A stretch of DNA of 64,000 bases from Procambarus clarkii (lineage: Eukaryota; Arthropoda; Malacostraca; Decapoda; Cambaridae): the NCBI RefSeq assembly GCF_040958095.1, contig NC_091228.1:13719640-13783639 (forward strand), written 5' to 3'. The position numbers and the translations under genes were made by a program. Positions 13,014-26,297 of the stretch are shown here, one piece after another (position 1 is the first letter of the stretch; the number at the start of each line of letters is the position of its first letter). Under the pieces are notes generated by a model. It made no database searches and had not been told where the DNA came from. It saw nothing but the letters and a program-made list of their open reading frames with translations.

Positions 13014-16000
13014 TGTACTCACCTAGTTGTGCATTCGGGGGTTGAGCTTTGGCTTTTTGGTCCTGCCTCTCAACTGTCAATCAACTGGTGTACAGGTTTC
13101 TGAGCCTACTGGGCTCTATCATATCTACAATTGAAACTGTGTATGGATTCAGCCATCTCCACATCACTGCCTAATGCATTCCATCTGTTAACTACTCTGA
13201 CACTGAAAAAGTTTTTTCTAAGGTCTCTGTGGCTCATCTGGGTACTCAGTTTCCACCTGTGTCCCCTTGCTCGTGTTCTGCCCGTGCTAAAGAGTTTGTC
13301 TTTGTCCACCTTATCAATTTCCCTGATAATTTTGTAGTTATTTATCATATCTCTCCTTACTCTTCTGTCTTCCAGGGACGTGAGTTTCAGTTCCTTTAGC
13401 CTTTCCTCGTAGCTCATGCCTCTCAGTTCCGGGACTAGTCTGGTGGCATGCCGCTGAATCGTCTATAACTTTGTCTTATGCTTAACTAAGTATGGACTCC
13501 AAGCTGGAGCTTCATATTCCAGGAATGGCCTGCCAAATAATACAGTGGTATACAGGGTCCTGAACGAGTCCTTGCCTAAGTTTTTAAAGGCAGTACATAT
13601 GATGGCCAGTCTAGCATATGCCGCTAAGGATATCCTTTTGATGGGGCCTCTGAGGACAGGTTCGGTGTGATATTGTTACGGTGCCCTCGCCTATTTCTTT
13701 CGTTTGCCTGCTTTAAGAGTCATATCAGCTCTCCCTACTGATTCTCTGAGGTTCAGGGAGTCTGTTGATATATGTGGCGAAATAAGGGAGAAATTTACAT
13801 TATAAGTTGTAGGTAAGGAAAAAGTGGCGCCCTGATATAAAATGAAAGAGTATTCCCTACTGCAGATATGACTTTTGTAAGGGACACTAGCCGATCGCGG
13901 ATTGGCCGACTTAGGTCGCAGGCGACCAATCAGAGCCCGCCGTGACGTCACCGAGTGCCCCGGGCGGCGCCAACGTCAGAGTTGACCTGACTGTGGAGGT
14001 GAGAGGATGCGCCTCGGTCAGCTCTCGAGGATTTGAGGCTCTACATGCCTTATTCAGTGCATTAAACTAGCCATCGCAGCCCACCATAAGTTATTGGAGA
14101 CCCTGCGCTTCTGGGAAGCAAAAAGGAACCAAGTTCATTGAGCAGAGGAGTGCCAAACTTGGAAAATAGTCGGCGACGACGCTGGGCGGCGCCGCTGGAC
14201 GTTGAGGTCTGGAAGGTGCGGTGGGCAGGACTAGCTGTGACTGGGTCACATCCACTGAGGGTTTTGGAGGGACGACACCGTTCCTAGGACGAGGATCAAC
14301 GCCTTGTGGAAGGGACGAGTGTGTGAATATAGTGATTAGCTCAGTGCCCATTGGTGAACCAGGATTGGGATAGCTGAATCTCTGGGATTGGAACGGCGAC
14401 GACGCGAAGGCTTCACGTCACCTGAGGACCTGTGGAACGTTCCTGGATCGTCAAGGATCGACTCCGGAAGCGTGGGAACCTCACACCATCGAGGGATAGG
14501 CGTCGTGAGCCAGGAATGTAAGGTAGATCAAATTTCCCTCCCATTACCCCTTGTGTGAGTAGGCCAGATAGGCCACGATATTTACTTATGTATGTGGCAG
14601 TATGACATTAATACTTTATTAGTAGAATAGGCTGCAGGGCAGCTTGTGTCCAGGACTGTTGGAGAGGACAGTGCATGTGGACGGCAGGACAGTTGAAGAA
14701 GAGGCGCCGACGTGGTGAAGAGGCCCTTCTGTGAGAGAGTGTGTGACTCCTGTCTCATCTGCCCAGTTGAAGGAGTGGTTGGAGGTCGTGAAAGAAGAGT
14801 TGCTGAAGATCTCCAGATTTATTATCCTTATTTTCATTTTCATGTATTGCTTGTGATTGTATGTGTGATCATGTAATTTGTGTCAGTAAATTCACACATT
14901 TTACCATTGTGTTTAAGTGTGCCTCCATTATAATATTTCTCTATGAGCATACACGAGGGTTATCATAGTACCACCTAGGGAACGTCGCGTTCTCTATAGA
15001 AGTTCTTATCGCCTGGAGAGTGGTAAAGCAGCACAGATTTATATCAGAGCCTGACTGGTGGCAACAGGTAACGTAGTGGCTGGAGAGAGGTAAAGCCACA
15101 CAGACTTTTATGGGAGAGTACCCTGGGCCGACAGTCCAATAGCAGATCTATGAGAGTAACAACACCCTGGCAACAAACAGTATACAACACACACACTGAA
15201 CTGCATCGCTGGGGTGCAGATATACTAACCCAGCTGGCGACCTTGTTAAGAAGAAGATAGAGAAGGCAGGTGGGAAAGGAGTTCCTGCAATCTTTTTGTC
15301 TGGCAGGCAAGACTCAGGGGAATTTATTGTTATAAGGTAAGCCTGAGTCTTCCTTCACTCCTCCTCGGGTCTAGGCCGGAACTGCTGATAGCAGTTTCCC
15401 CGTGGTTGACTGAGGGGCTTCCAGGGTGTATCAGTGGCTCCCCCTTCAATGGTGGAAGCAAAGACCTGCAGTGGTGAGCATTGCTGGTCCTCTCCTGTGG
15501 GACCAAGGAGACTCCGGTGAATCCCGGTAGTCGGAGGGGCTGTGTATTCTGCCTTCTGAGCCCATAGCAGCCGAGTGCTAGCGGAGCCCCGGCCCACCCC
15601 CCGTGACAATATCAACCCCCAGATCTTTCTCTCTATTTGACTTTTGCAGGATTTCACCTCCCAGATAGTACCTTGTGTTCAGCCTTCTGCTCCCTTCGCC
15701 TAATTTCATTACTTTGTCACTTTCCTGAGTTGAACTTTAGTAGCCATTTTCTAGACCATTCCTTCTGCCTGTCCAGTTCGTCCTGTAGTCTCTGTTTATC
15801 ATCATCTGTCTTAATTCTTCTTATAATTTTTGCATCATCAACAAACATTGAGAGGAATGAGTCTATACCCTCTGGAAGATCGTTTACATATTTTAGAAAC
15901 AGGATGGGTCCAAGTACAGAGCCCTGTGTGACTACTGGTGACATCTTGCCACTCTGATGTCTCCCCCTCACAGTTATTCGCTGTTTTCTGTTGCATAGAT

Positions 16001-16555
16001 TCTCCCTTATCCAATGGAGGACCTTACATTTTACTCCTGCCTGTTGCTCCTACTTTCGTAACAGCCTTTTATGGGGTACTGTGTCAAAAGCTTTCTGACA
16101 GTCCAAGAAAATGCAGTTTGTCCACCCTTGTCTGTCTTGCCTAATTTTTGTTGCTTGGTCATAGAATTCTATTAACCCTGTGAGGCACGATTTACCATCT
16201 CTGAACTCATGCTGGAGGTGTGTTGCAAAGCGTATTTACTCCAGATGTTCTACGAGCCTTTTCATTACAATCTTCTCCATCATCTTGCATGGTATACAAG
16301 TTAGGGAAACTGGCCTGTAGTTCAGTGCCACTTGCCTGTCACCTTATTTGTGTACTGGGACTACATTAGCTTTCTTCCACCTTTTCGGTTGGTCTCTTGT
16401 TTCCAGTGACCTGCTATTCACCATAGAAAGTGGCACGCTTCGTGCTTCAGCACCTTCTTTTAGTATCCACGGTGAGATTCTGTCAGGCCCAACAGCCTTT
16501 ATCACATTCAGCTCCATCAGATTCCTTTTGACCTCATCATTGGTGAGGTCAAAAC
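13014..16555 (-). mobile_element. CR1-like LINE, family 1, copy E, split by an LTR-type insertion
   Basis: The 3' part (13014-13673) holds the tail and the C-terminal domain, with an open block at 13106-13417 (MSYEERLKELKLTSLEDRR). The upstream part resumes at 15609 in the same position of the LINE, at the GATATCAACC site, and continues through the FVDDAKIIRRI block (15717-15971) to about 16555. There it is truncated at the linker before the reverse transcriptase. The 1,935 bp between the two parts is a separate element. Copy E is closest to copy A. Confidence 0.85.
13674..15608. mobile_element. Solo LTR-like insertion, 1,935 bp, TSD ATAT
   Basis: It begins TGTTACGG and ends CCGTGACA, a TG...CA element with imperfect 8-bp inverted ends (7/8). 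It is flanked by ATAT at 13670-13673 and 15609-15612. The interrupted LINE reads straight through when one ATAT is removed, by comparison with copies C and G. No long open frame with retroviral motifs is present. The first 400 bp contain CCAAT-type (ATTGGCC, CCAATCAG) and TGACGTCA-like promoter motifs, as expected in a U3 region. A long solo LTR is the simplest reading; a non-autonomous LTR element is the alternative. Orientation is undetermined. Confidence 0.75.
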
Positions 16556-16736
16556 TAGCAGCTGACTAACTCCCAAGTACCTATTTATTGCTAGGTAACA
16601 AGGGCTTTCAGGGTGAAAGAAACTTTGCCCATTTGTTTCTGCCCGGTGCGGGAATCGAACCCACGCCACAGAATTACGAGTCCGGCGCGCTATCTACCAG
16701 GCTACAGGCTACCTGTAGGGAAGTTGCAAGGGGTTC
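16556..16736 (-). mobile_element. tRNA-derived SINE, 3'-truncated
   Basis: Read on the minus strand, the tRNA-like head contains an A-box-like TAGCCTGGTAG and a B box GTTCGATTCC (plus 16651-16660), then GGGCAGAAACAAATGGG. The body TTTCTTTCACCCTGA...ACCTAGCAATAAATAGGTAC...GGGAGTTAGTCAGCTG matches the body of the SINE at 56672. The element ends at CAGCTG, where LINE copy E begins, so its LINE-like 3' end is missing. It is not a functional tRNA, because no cloverleaf acceptor stem closes it. Confidence 0.75.
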
Positions 16737-17605
16737 AGGGTGAGGTGGAGTGGGGTAATAAAGAGCTTAAGTCTTGCCCCAGGCCTGCTTAGGGCGGGAA
16801 GAAGTCCTGATGGTAGGGGGCAAGGAGTGCGTGGTGTTGGGGGGCAGGGATAGCTTGGGGAGGGGGCATGCCCTCCCGTGGTGTAGATAACAGGGATTTG
16901 GGGGGGGGGGGTGGGGGGGGAGGGGCTGGCGGGGGGGGGTATGGAGGACCTTGGTCTTGTCTGGGCCAGCTTGTGGCAGTAAGAAGACTAGGGGATGGGA
17001 AGGTAAGGATTCACGGGGTTTGGAAGAGAGGGAGGATTTGGGTGATATTGTGGGATTTGTGTAGGGACAAGGAGGGATTTGAGCTGTGGGTGGAGGGGGG
17101 CCCTATGGGATGTTCTGCTGGGTTGTTGTATTCCCTTCTGGGGTTCATGATTTGCTGGGTTGGGGTTCCCCACTCCCTCTCTGGGAGTGCTGGGATGGAG
17201 GCTGATTCCTGGCTCCCTTCCCTCTCCCTGCACCTTTTCCTTGCATCTGCTGCCCTTAGTATCTAGTCCCTTGTCATGTCCCTCTGAAGGTATTCCTCTC
17301 TGTAATTCCTTGCATTTTTCAGTTTGCTCTTCCTTACTAGTATATCCTCTTTGGTGTTCTCGTTCCTGAATACTACCTTGATCAGTCTCTTTTTGTCTTT
17401 GATTTACTGGCCAATCAGGAAAAACTGTTCTATGTCTCGTCCAGCCCCTTCCATTCCTATCTCCTTTAGTATCCCTGGCACTGTTGCTTTATCCTTAGCC
17501 ATCCATTCTTCCCTTGTGATCCCTTCTTGTTCCTTAAGACCTATCAACACTACAGCTATTTTCTTTTCCATTAGCTGGCTTGTGCATCTAGCCGCCTCCT
17601 GTGAG
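16737..17605 (-). mobile_element. CR1-like LINE, family 1, ORF1 + proline-rich fragment
   Basis: On the minus strand an ORF1 block (about 17270-17600) contains KKIAVVLIGLKEQEG and, after one stop, RLIKVVFRNENTKEDILVRK. It is homologous to the ORF1 of copy C. It is followed by a very G-rich plus strand (16740-17130), which encodes the proline-rich linker on the minus strand. No endonuclease or reverse transcriptase follows, and the piece ends at the SINE. It may be the 5' part of copy E with the endonuclease deleted; this is an inference. Confidence 0.65.
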
Positions 17606-19445
<1,840 letters not shown>

Positions 19446-19446
<1 letters not shown>

Positions 19447-20579
19447 TACTCACCTAGTTGTACTCACCTAGTTGTGTTTGCGGGGGTTGAGCTCTGGCTC
19501 TTTGGTCCCGCCTCTCAACCGTCAATCAACAGGTGTACAGATTCATGAGCCTATCGGGCTCTGTCATATCTACACTTGAAACTGTGTATGGAGTCAGCCT
19601 CCACCACATCACTTCCTAATGCATTCCATTTGTCAACCACTCTGACACTAAAAAAGTTCTTTCTAATATCTCTGTGGCTCATTTGGGCACTCAGTTTCCA
19701 CCTGTGTCCCCTTGTGCGTGTTCCCCTTGTGTTAAATAGACTGTCTTTATCTACCCTATCAATCCCCTTCAGAATCTTGAATGTGGTGATCATGTCCCCC
19801 CTAACTCTTCTGTCTTCCAGCGAAGTGAGGTTTAATTCCCGTAGTCTCTCCTCGTAGCTCATACCTCTCAGCTCGGGTACTAGTCTGGTGGCAAACCTTT
19901 GAACCTTTTCCAGTTTAGTCTTATCCTTGACTAGATATGGACTCCATGCTGGGGCTGCATACTCCAGGATTGGCCTGACATATGTGGTATACAAAGTTCT
20001 GAATGATTCTTTACACAAGTTTCTGAATGCCGTTCGTATGTTGGCCAGCCTGGCATATGCCGCTGATGTTATCCGCTTGATATGTGCTGCAGGAGACAGG
20101 TCTGGCGTGATATCAACCCCCAAGTCTTTTTCCTTCTCTGACTCCTGAAGAATTTCCTCTCCCAGATGATACCTTGTATCTGGCCTCCTGCTCCCTACAC
20201 CTATCTTCATTACATTACATTTGGTTGGGTTAAACTCTAACAACCATTTGTTCGACCATTCCTTCAGCTTGTCTAGGTCTTCTTGAAGCCTCAAACAGTC
20301 CTCTTCTGTTTTAATCCTTCTCATAATTTTTGCATCGTCCGCAAACGTTGAGAGAAATGAATCGATACCCTCCGGGACATCATTTACATATATCAGAAAC
20401 AAGATAGGACCGAGTACAGAGCCCTGTGGGACTCCACTGGTGACTTCACGCCAATCGGAGGTCTCACCCCTCACCTTAACTCTCTGCTTCCTATTGCTTA
20501 GATACTCCCCTATCCACTGGAGCACCTTACCAGCTACACCTGCCTGTCTCTCCAGCTTATGTACCAGCCTCTTATGCGG
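19446..20579 (-). mobile_element. CR1-like LINE, family 1, copy G (young 3' half)
   Basis: The 3' tail at 19446-19480 has two ACTCACCTAGTTGT units. The minus-strand frame 19551-20579 is uninterrupted for about 343 residues. It covers SGVPQGSVLGPILF, FADDAKIMRRI, and a C-terminal domain with YVRPILEYAAPAWSPYL, VQRFATRLVPELRGMSYEER and FFSVRVVDKWNALG, ending in a normal stop. That C-terminal domain is the one that follows the reverse transcriptase in CR1/Rex1-type LINEs. It is 5'-truncated at GGTACCAGCCTCTTATGCGG, inside the reverse transcriptase. The intact frame suggests recent insertion. Confidence 0.88.
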
Positions 20580-20655
20580 TAGAAAGGCGGGATCCAAGAG
20601 TCAATGCTCGATCCTGCAAGACACAAATAGGAGAATACAAATAGGTGAGTACACC
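20580..20655 (+). mobile_element. Isolated LINE family 2 3' tail, inverted orientation
   Basis: The sequence AAGGCGGGATCCAAGAGTCA ... GATCCTGCAAGACACAAATAGG ... AATAGGTGAGTAC is the reverse complement of the 3' ends of copies I (21457-21530) and J (22201-22275). Only the last ~75 bp of family 2 are present, in the opposite direction to every other LINE in the stack. They join the broken 5' end of copy G directly. Confidence 0.75.
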
Positions 20656-20676
20656 CATAAAAACACACTTTCACAC

Positions 20677-20711
<35 letters not shown>

Positions 20712-20747
20712 TGTGTAGTGGGTGAGCGTGTGTTTAATGGGTGTGCG
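20656..20747. repeat. (TG)n-rich microsatellite
   Basis: CACACTTTCACACACATG passes into (TG)n and TG-rich variants, between the inverted family 2 tail and the 3' tail of copy H. Confidence 0.85.
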
Positions 20748-21395
20748 TACTCACCTATTTGTACTCACCTATTTGTGCTTGCAGGGGTTGAGCTTTAGCT
20801 CTTTGGTCCCGCCTCTCAACTGTCAATCAACTGGTGTATAGGTTCCTGAGCCTACTGGGCTCTATCATATTTGAAACTGTGTATGGAGTCAGCCTCCACC
20901 ACATCACTGCCTAATGCATTCCATCCGTTAACTACTCAGATACAGAAAAAGTTCCTTCTAATGTCCCTGTGGCTCATGTGGGTACTCAGTTTCCACCTGT
21001 GTCCCCTTGTTTGCGTACCACCAGTGTTGAATAGTTTATCCTTGTTTACTCGGTCGATTCCCCTGAGGTTTTTTTAAGTTGTGATCATGTCTCCCCTTAC
21101 TCTTGTGTCTTCTAGGGTCGTAAGGTGCATTTCCCGCGGCCGTTCCTCGTAACTCATGCCTCTTAGTTCTGGGACTAGTCTAGTGGCATACCTTTGGACT
21201 TTTTCCTGCTTCGTCTTGTGCTTGACAAGGTACGGGCTCCATGCTGGGTCCGCATACTCCAGAATTGGCCTTACATATGTGGTGTACAAGATTCTGAATG
21301 ATTCCTTACACAGGTTCCTGAACGCTGTTCTGATGTTAGCCAGCCTTGCATATGCCGCAGACGTTATTCTTTTTATGGGGGCTTCAGGAGACAGG
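20748..21395 (-). mobile_element. CR1-like LINE, family 1, copy H (C-terminal only)
   Basis: Two ACTCACCTATTTGT tail units are followed on the minus strand by the C-terminal domain (YVRPILEYADPAWSPYL at about 21220-21290). It stops at the GCTTCAGGAGACAG position and is replaced there by a (TG)n microsatellite (21396-21456). It is closest to copy B. Confidence 0.85.
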
Positions 21396-21456
21396 TGTGC
21401 GTGTGTGTGTGTGAGTGTGTGTGAAAGTGTGTGTGTGAAAGTGTGTTTTTATGGGG
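21396..21456. repeat. (TG)n microsatellite
   Basis: GTGTGTGTGTGAGTGTGTG-type repeat between the truncated 5' end of copy H and the tail of copy I. Confidence 0.9.
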
Positions 21457-22180
21457 GTACTCACCTATTTGTATTCTCCTATTTGTGTCTTGCAGGATCG
21501 AGCATTGACTCTTGGATCCCGCCTTTCTAGCCATCGGTTGTTTACAACAATAACTCCAGTCCTATTTCCCTATTATACCTAGTTTTAAGATTATTTATAG
21601 AATTCGCTTCCACCACATGCTCCTTAAGTGCATTCCTTTTTTTTCCACTACTCTCACGCTAAAAGAAAACTTCCTAACACTCTGTGACTCATCTGAGTTA
21701 CCAGCTTTCCCCCATGTCCCCTTGTTCTGTTACTATTCCGTGTGTACATTTCGTCCATGTCCACTCTGTCAATCCCCCTGAGTATTTTATACGTTCCTCT
21801 CATATCCCCCTCTCCCTTCTTTTTTCTAGTGTCGTAAGGCTCAGTTCCTTCAGGCATTCGTCATACCCCATCCCCCGTAACGCTGGGACGAGTCTCGCTG
21901 CAAACTTCTGAACCTTTTCCAGCTTCCTTATGTGTTTCTTCAAGTAGGGACTCCATGATGGAGCAGCATAGTCTAAGACTGGCCTCACGTAAGCAGTGTA
22001 AAGTTCCCTAAATGCCTCCTTACTTAGGTTCCTGAATGATGTTTTAACTGTTGCCATTGTAGAGTACGTTGCTATCGTTATCCTATTTATATGTGCTTCA
22101 GGAGATAGATTAGGTGTTACGTCCACGCTAAGGTCATTTTCTGTCATCGTCACAGGTAGGCAGGTAGATCCCTCGTAACG
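21457..22180 (-). mobile_element. CR1-like LINE, family 2, copy I (C-terminal only)
   Basis: The tail (ACTCACCTATTTGTATTCTCC) is followed by a family 2-specific 3' end (GATCGAGCATTGACTCTTGG) and a C-terminal domain (AYVRPVLDYAAPSWSPYLKK at about 22000). It ends near 22180 at another short (TG)n. Relative to family 1 the protein is clearly diverged (KKHIRKLEKVQKFAARLVPA), but the architecture and tail motif are the same. Confidence 0.82.
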
Positions 22181-22200
22181 TGTGTGTGTGTGTTTGTGTG
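22181..22200. repeat. Short (TG)n microsatellite
   Basis: GTGTGTGTGTGTTTGTGTGTG between copies I and J. Confidence 0.8.
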
Positions 22201-22592
22201 TGTACTCATCTAGTTGTACTCACCTAGTTGTATCTGCAGGATCGAGCATTGACTCTTGGATCCCGCCTTTCGAGCATCGGTTGTTTACAGCAATGACTCA
22301 GGTCCTATTTCCCTATCATACCTGGTTTTAAAATTATGAATAGTATTTGCTTCCACAACCTGTTCCTTAAGCGAATTCCATTTTCCCACTACTCTCACGC
22401 TAAAAGAAAACTTCCTAACATCTCTGTAACTCATTTGAGTTTCCAGCTTCCACCCATGTCCATTCGTTCTGTTACTATTCCGTGTGAACCTTTCGTCAAT
22501 GACCACACTGTCAATCCCTCTGAGTATTTTATACGTTCCTATCATGTTCCCCCTCTCCCATCTTCTTTCTAGTGTTGTAAGGCACAGTTCCC

Positions 22593-23861
22593 TCAGGCGC
22601 TCCTCATACCCATCCCTCGTAGCTCTGGGACGACTCTCGTTGCAAACCTCTGAACCTTTTCCAGTTTCTTTATATGCTTCTTCAGATGGGGACTCAATGA
22701 TGAGGCAGCATACTCTAAGACTGGCTTCATGTAGGCAGCGTAAAGTGCCCTAAAGGCCTCCTTACTTAGGTTTCTGAATGATGTTCTAACTTTTGACAGT
22801 GTAGAGTATGCTGCTGTCGTTATCCTATTTATATGTGCCTCAGGAGATAGATTTGGTGTTACGTCCACGCCCAGGTCTCTTTCTCGCGTCGTCTCAGGTA
22901 GGCTGTTCCTCTTCATTGTGTTCTGTCCCTTTGGTCTCCTATCTCCTAGTCCCATTTCTATATCTTTACATTTGCTCGTGTTGAATTCCAGTAGCCATTT
23001 CTCTGACCATCTTTGCAACCTGTTCAGGTCCTCTTTGAGGATCCTGCAACCCTCATCTGTCACAACTCTTCTCATCAACTTTGCGTCATCCGCAAACATC
23101 GACATGTAGGACTACTCCTGTAAACATGTCGTTAACATATACTAGAAATAGAATTGGTCCCAGCACAGATCCTTGTGGTACTCCACTTGTTGCTGTTCGC
23201 CAGTCCGACTTCTCGCCCCTTACCGTAACTCTTTGGCTCCTTCCTCTTAGGTAGTTCCTTATCCATGCTAGGACCTTTCCCCCAACCCCCACCTGCCTCT
23301 CAAGTTTGAACAGCAGTCTCATATGCGGTACTGTATTAAATGCTTTTTGGCAGTCCAGAAATATGACTGCCAAAAACCATCTCTGTCCTGTCTTATCCTC
23401 GTTATTTTATCATAGAATTCCAAAAGGTTTGTTAGGCACGATTTCCCTGTCCAGAACCCATGTTGATGTTTCTTCACAAACCTAACGTTCTCCAGGTGTG
23501 CAACCAGTCGTAGCCTAATTATTCTTTCCAGTATTTTACAGGGGATGCTTGTCAGTGATACAGGTCTATAGTTAAGTGCCTCCTCCCCTATCGCCTTTCT
23601 TGAAGATCGGTACGACATTTGCCTTCTTCCAGCAACTGGGCAATTCTCCCGACATAAGTGACTCATTAAAGATCATTGCCAGAGGCACGCTGAGGGCCTG
23701 CGCTGCTTCTTTTAGTATCCACGGTGATACTTTGTCTGGTCCAACGGCATTAGTTGCATCTAGAGTTATCAAATGTTTCATTACCTCCTCTGCTGTCACC
23801 TCTATATCTGATAATCTTTCAACTAGGGGTAAACCCTTCCAACAATGGGAGCTGCTGAGGC
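22593..23861 (-). pseudogene. LINE family 2 reverse transcriptase (copy J)
   Basis: Fragments in three frames cover the core: AVGPDKVSPWILKEAAQALS, CWKKANVVPIFKKGD, HGFWTGKSCLTNLLEFYDK, VIFLDCQKAFNTVPHMRLL, SGVPQGSVLGPILFLVYVND and the catalytic FADDAKLMRR, then the C-terminal domain with NLSPEAHINRITTAAYS. Frameshifts occur near 23100, 23345 and 23590. The enzyme class is the same as in family 1, with sequence differences throughout. Confidence 0.8.
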
Positions 23862-23998
23862 TGTCGTGACGCTGAACCCCGGTTCATTCCGAACACAGCG
23901 ATTACACAACACATAACACCTTGCCTCAGCAACCGTTACTACCACCGTGTACTCCTACACACACCAGACCCTTGAGGCGTACCACTAGGTTTGTACTG

Positions 23999-24098
23999 GA
24001 ACACAATGAGTGAACACATGGAAGGTATTTAAAGGCCGTCGTGTTTTGTCATTTAATTACAAAGAATAGACTCTGACAAACAATAATATATTAACATA
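23999..24098. repeat. Direct repeat, left copy (partner 26196-26297)
   Basis: Both copies carry ACACATGGAAGGT and TTTTGTCATTTAATTACAAA, then GAATAGACTCTGACAAACAA. They lie about 2.2 kb apart inside the insertion and are about 95% identical over the core 80 bp. The flanks differ, so these are not full LTRs. Confidence 0.8.
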
Positions 24099-24349
24099 AT
24101 CCACATTTCATCTTATCCATAAGACTTACCCACTCCGACACACCATCACCTCTGGTCATCCCAACCACTGATGACCTCATTATAACGCCACACATCCCTA
24201 CAACCACTTCCTGCGTCCTAACGCACCGACCTTGCTATGCCAATACTCACCTTACCGACCACTACATGGCGCCCCTGCGCCACCATATACTCCACAACAC
24301 CACACTCCATACCAGGCGTCCAAACGCCACTACACTACACCACCCAATG

Positions 24350-24690
24350 GCGTCCCCAACGCCCTCAACACAACACACTGCGTCCCCAACGCCCTCAACA
24401 CAACACCCGGCGTCCCCAACGCCCTCAACACAACACACGGCGTCCAAACGCCCTCAACACAACACCCGGCGTCCTCAACGCCCTCAACACAACACACGGC
24501 GTCCAAACGCCCTCAACACAACACCCGGCGTCCCCAACGCCCTCAACACAACACCCGGCGTCCCCAACGCCCTCAACACAACACACGGCGTCCCCAACGC
24601 CCTCAACACAACACACGGCGTCCCCAACGCCCTCAACACAACACACGGCGTCCCCAACGCCCTCAACACAACACACGGCGTCCCCAACGC
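24350..24690. repeat. 30-bp minisatellite, GCGTCCCCAACGCCCTCAAC type
   Basis: About 11-12 units of 29-30 bp alternate between GGCGTCCCCAACGCC and GGCGTCCAAACGCC cores, joined by CTCAACACAACAC. Each core is a small inverted repeat (GGCGT/ACGCC). Open frames in all directions through this block (Pro-Gln-Arg-Pro-like) are by-products of the unit length. Confidence 0.9.
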
Positions 24691-25086
24691 CATTACCACC
24701 ACAGGCATATGCCTTGCGCCAGCGCGCATCAAAACACCACGAGACGTCACCACCAATAAGTAACCAGACGCCACACACACTCCCTTTTTTCTCGTAATCC
24801 GTTAATTACCTGACCAACACTCGTCAGGCATAATTTCTTGTGTAGTGGCCACCCGCCACACTCTACCACCTGCGTTAACATACTTCAACGCTAATGTCTA
24901 CAATACACCCGGTGTTACAACAACCAGTTATGCTACACATGCTACACCTTGGCGCTACAATGCCAACAATGTCATGCACTATACTACATCCATAATATCA
25001 ACAGTCAAAACATGCACATTACACTACAGTAAACTAGTCATTACGCTGGCGTCTAATACGCCACTACACGTGCATTACACTACACA

Positions 25087-25270
25087 CCCCGGCGTACAAT
25101 CGCCAATACACAACCATGCACTACTCTTGGCGTCCAAACACCAATACACAACCATGCACTACACTTGGCGTCCAAACACCAATACACAACCATGCACTAC
25201 ACTTGGCGTCCAAACACCAATACACAACCATGCACTACACTTGGCGTCCAAACACCAATACACACTGCGT
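25087..25270. repeat. 38-bp minisatellite, TTGGCGTCCAAACACCAATA type
   Basis: Four to five units of about 38 bp (TTGGCGTCCAAACACCAATA plus CACAACCATGCACTACAC). The core is related to the GGCGTCCAAACGCC core of the neighbouring 30-bp minisatellite. Confidence 0.9.
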
Positions 25271-25755
25271 CGCCACCTCCGGACGCCACACACCCCCACC
25301 GACGGGACACGCTCCCCGTGTCCCAGGTAACACTCTCCATAATGCTACCTGCACCCACTAAAAAATCTCCATGGACCTCTCCACGGTACACGAGACATCG
25401 AACCCCAGACGCCAAATTACGCGTCGCTCGCTATGCCTAGGAGTTCACAATTCACTGCGCCTATTTTTCTGTATCTACACCTGACAACGCCGGAACTCGC
25501 ACAGTACTTTAGGTAATATTTCATTATCCTTAAAATATTCGATTTACACGTTACATGAAATTTAATTAACTTTAAATTACGTAGTTTTCACTCTTAATTT
25601 CACCTTAGCAACGGTTTCTCACTATTTCCGCCTTACCAACGATATAAAACAAGCTCCAAGGTGCGGCTCGCTTGGCCCACCCATCGCTTGGCCCGCACAT
25701 GGCCGCACATGGCCCACGCTGGCCCACATTCACCCGCGCTAGTTTACCTCGCCAC

Positions 25756-25848
25756 GCTGTATTATCCGCACTACGAACACTGTATAATCCGCACTACGAA
25801 CACTGTATAATCCGCACTACGAACACTGTATAATCCGCACTACGAACA
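25756..25848. repeat. 23-bp tandem repeat
   Basis: Four units of CTGTATAATCCGCACTACGA plus ACA; the first unit has a T in place of A. Confidence 0.9.
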
Positions 25849-26195
25849 CTGCACTTGTTTTGGATCCCGATGCTTCAGTGGTCCAGACTTGCCTCTTAGC
25901 CGTCTCTCGTTGCGGGAATCTGGAAAGAAAGAAATAAACCCCACATGTGCCCCACAATGGCCTAGTCCCTTTAATTAACTAACTCCTCTGACCTGGTCTC
26001 ACCTGACCCTTCTTTCCTCCGTCTAGTCACCACCATTCTCACCACAACCCGACGTCTACCATTTCCCGAACATTCCCTCACCAACTAAACCAGAACCACA
26101 CTTCCTTCATCTCGCACAGTGTTCCAAACCTGTTTGCGCTGCCACGAAATATGTCGTCTACCAATTCCCTAACATTCCCTCACCAACCAAACCAG

Positions 26196-26297
26196 GAACA
26201 CTATGAAGGGACACATGGAAGGTCTTTAAGGGCTGTCGGGTTTTGTCATTTAATTACAAAGAATAGACTCTGACAAACAATAATATATTAACATACT
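26196..26297. repeat. Direct repeat, right copy (partner 23999-24098)
   Basis: Near-identical to the left copy through GAATAGACTCTGACAAACAA and ATAATATATTAACATA. Confidence 0.8.

Noticed and set aside
12147..13080. Long minus-strand frames rich in Thr-His-Ser-Leu
   Set aside because: They are translations of the (GTGA)n microsatellite fused by chance to LINE sequence.
16640..16725. Functional tRNA on the minus strand
   Set aside because: Box motifs are followed by the SINE body shared with 56672-56957; the cloverleaf ends do not pair.
24232..24797. Overlapping open frames on both strands of 100-186 codons
   Set aside because: All are produced by the 30-bp minisatellite, which is free of stops in several frames. 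Composition is repetitive and no start context or conserved domain is visible.
25087..25440. Tandem array as a CRISPR-like repeat-spacer structure
   Set aside because: Units are contiguous and identical, without unique spacers, and the genome is eukaryotic.
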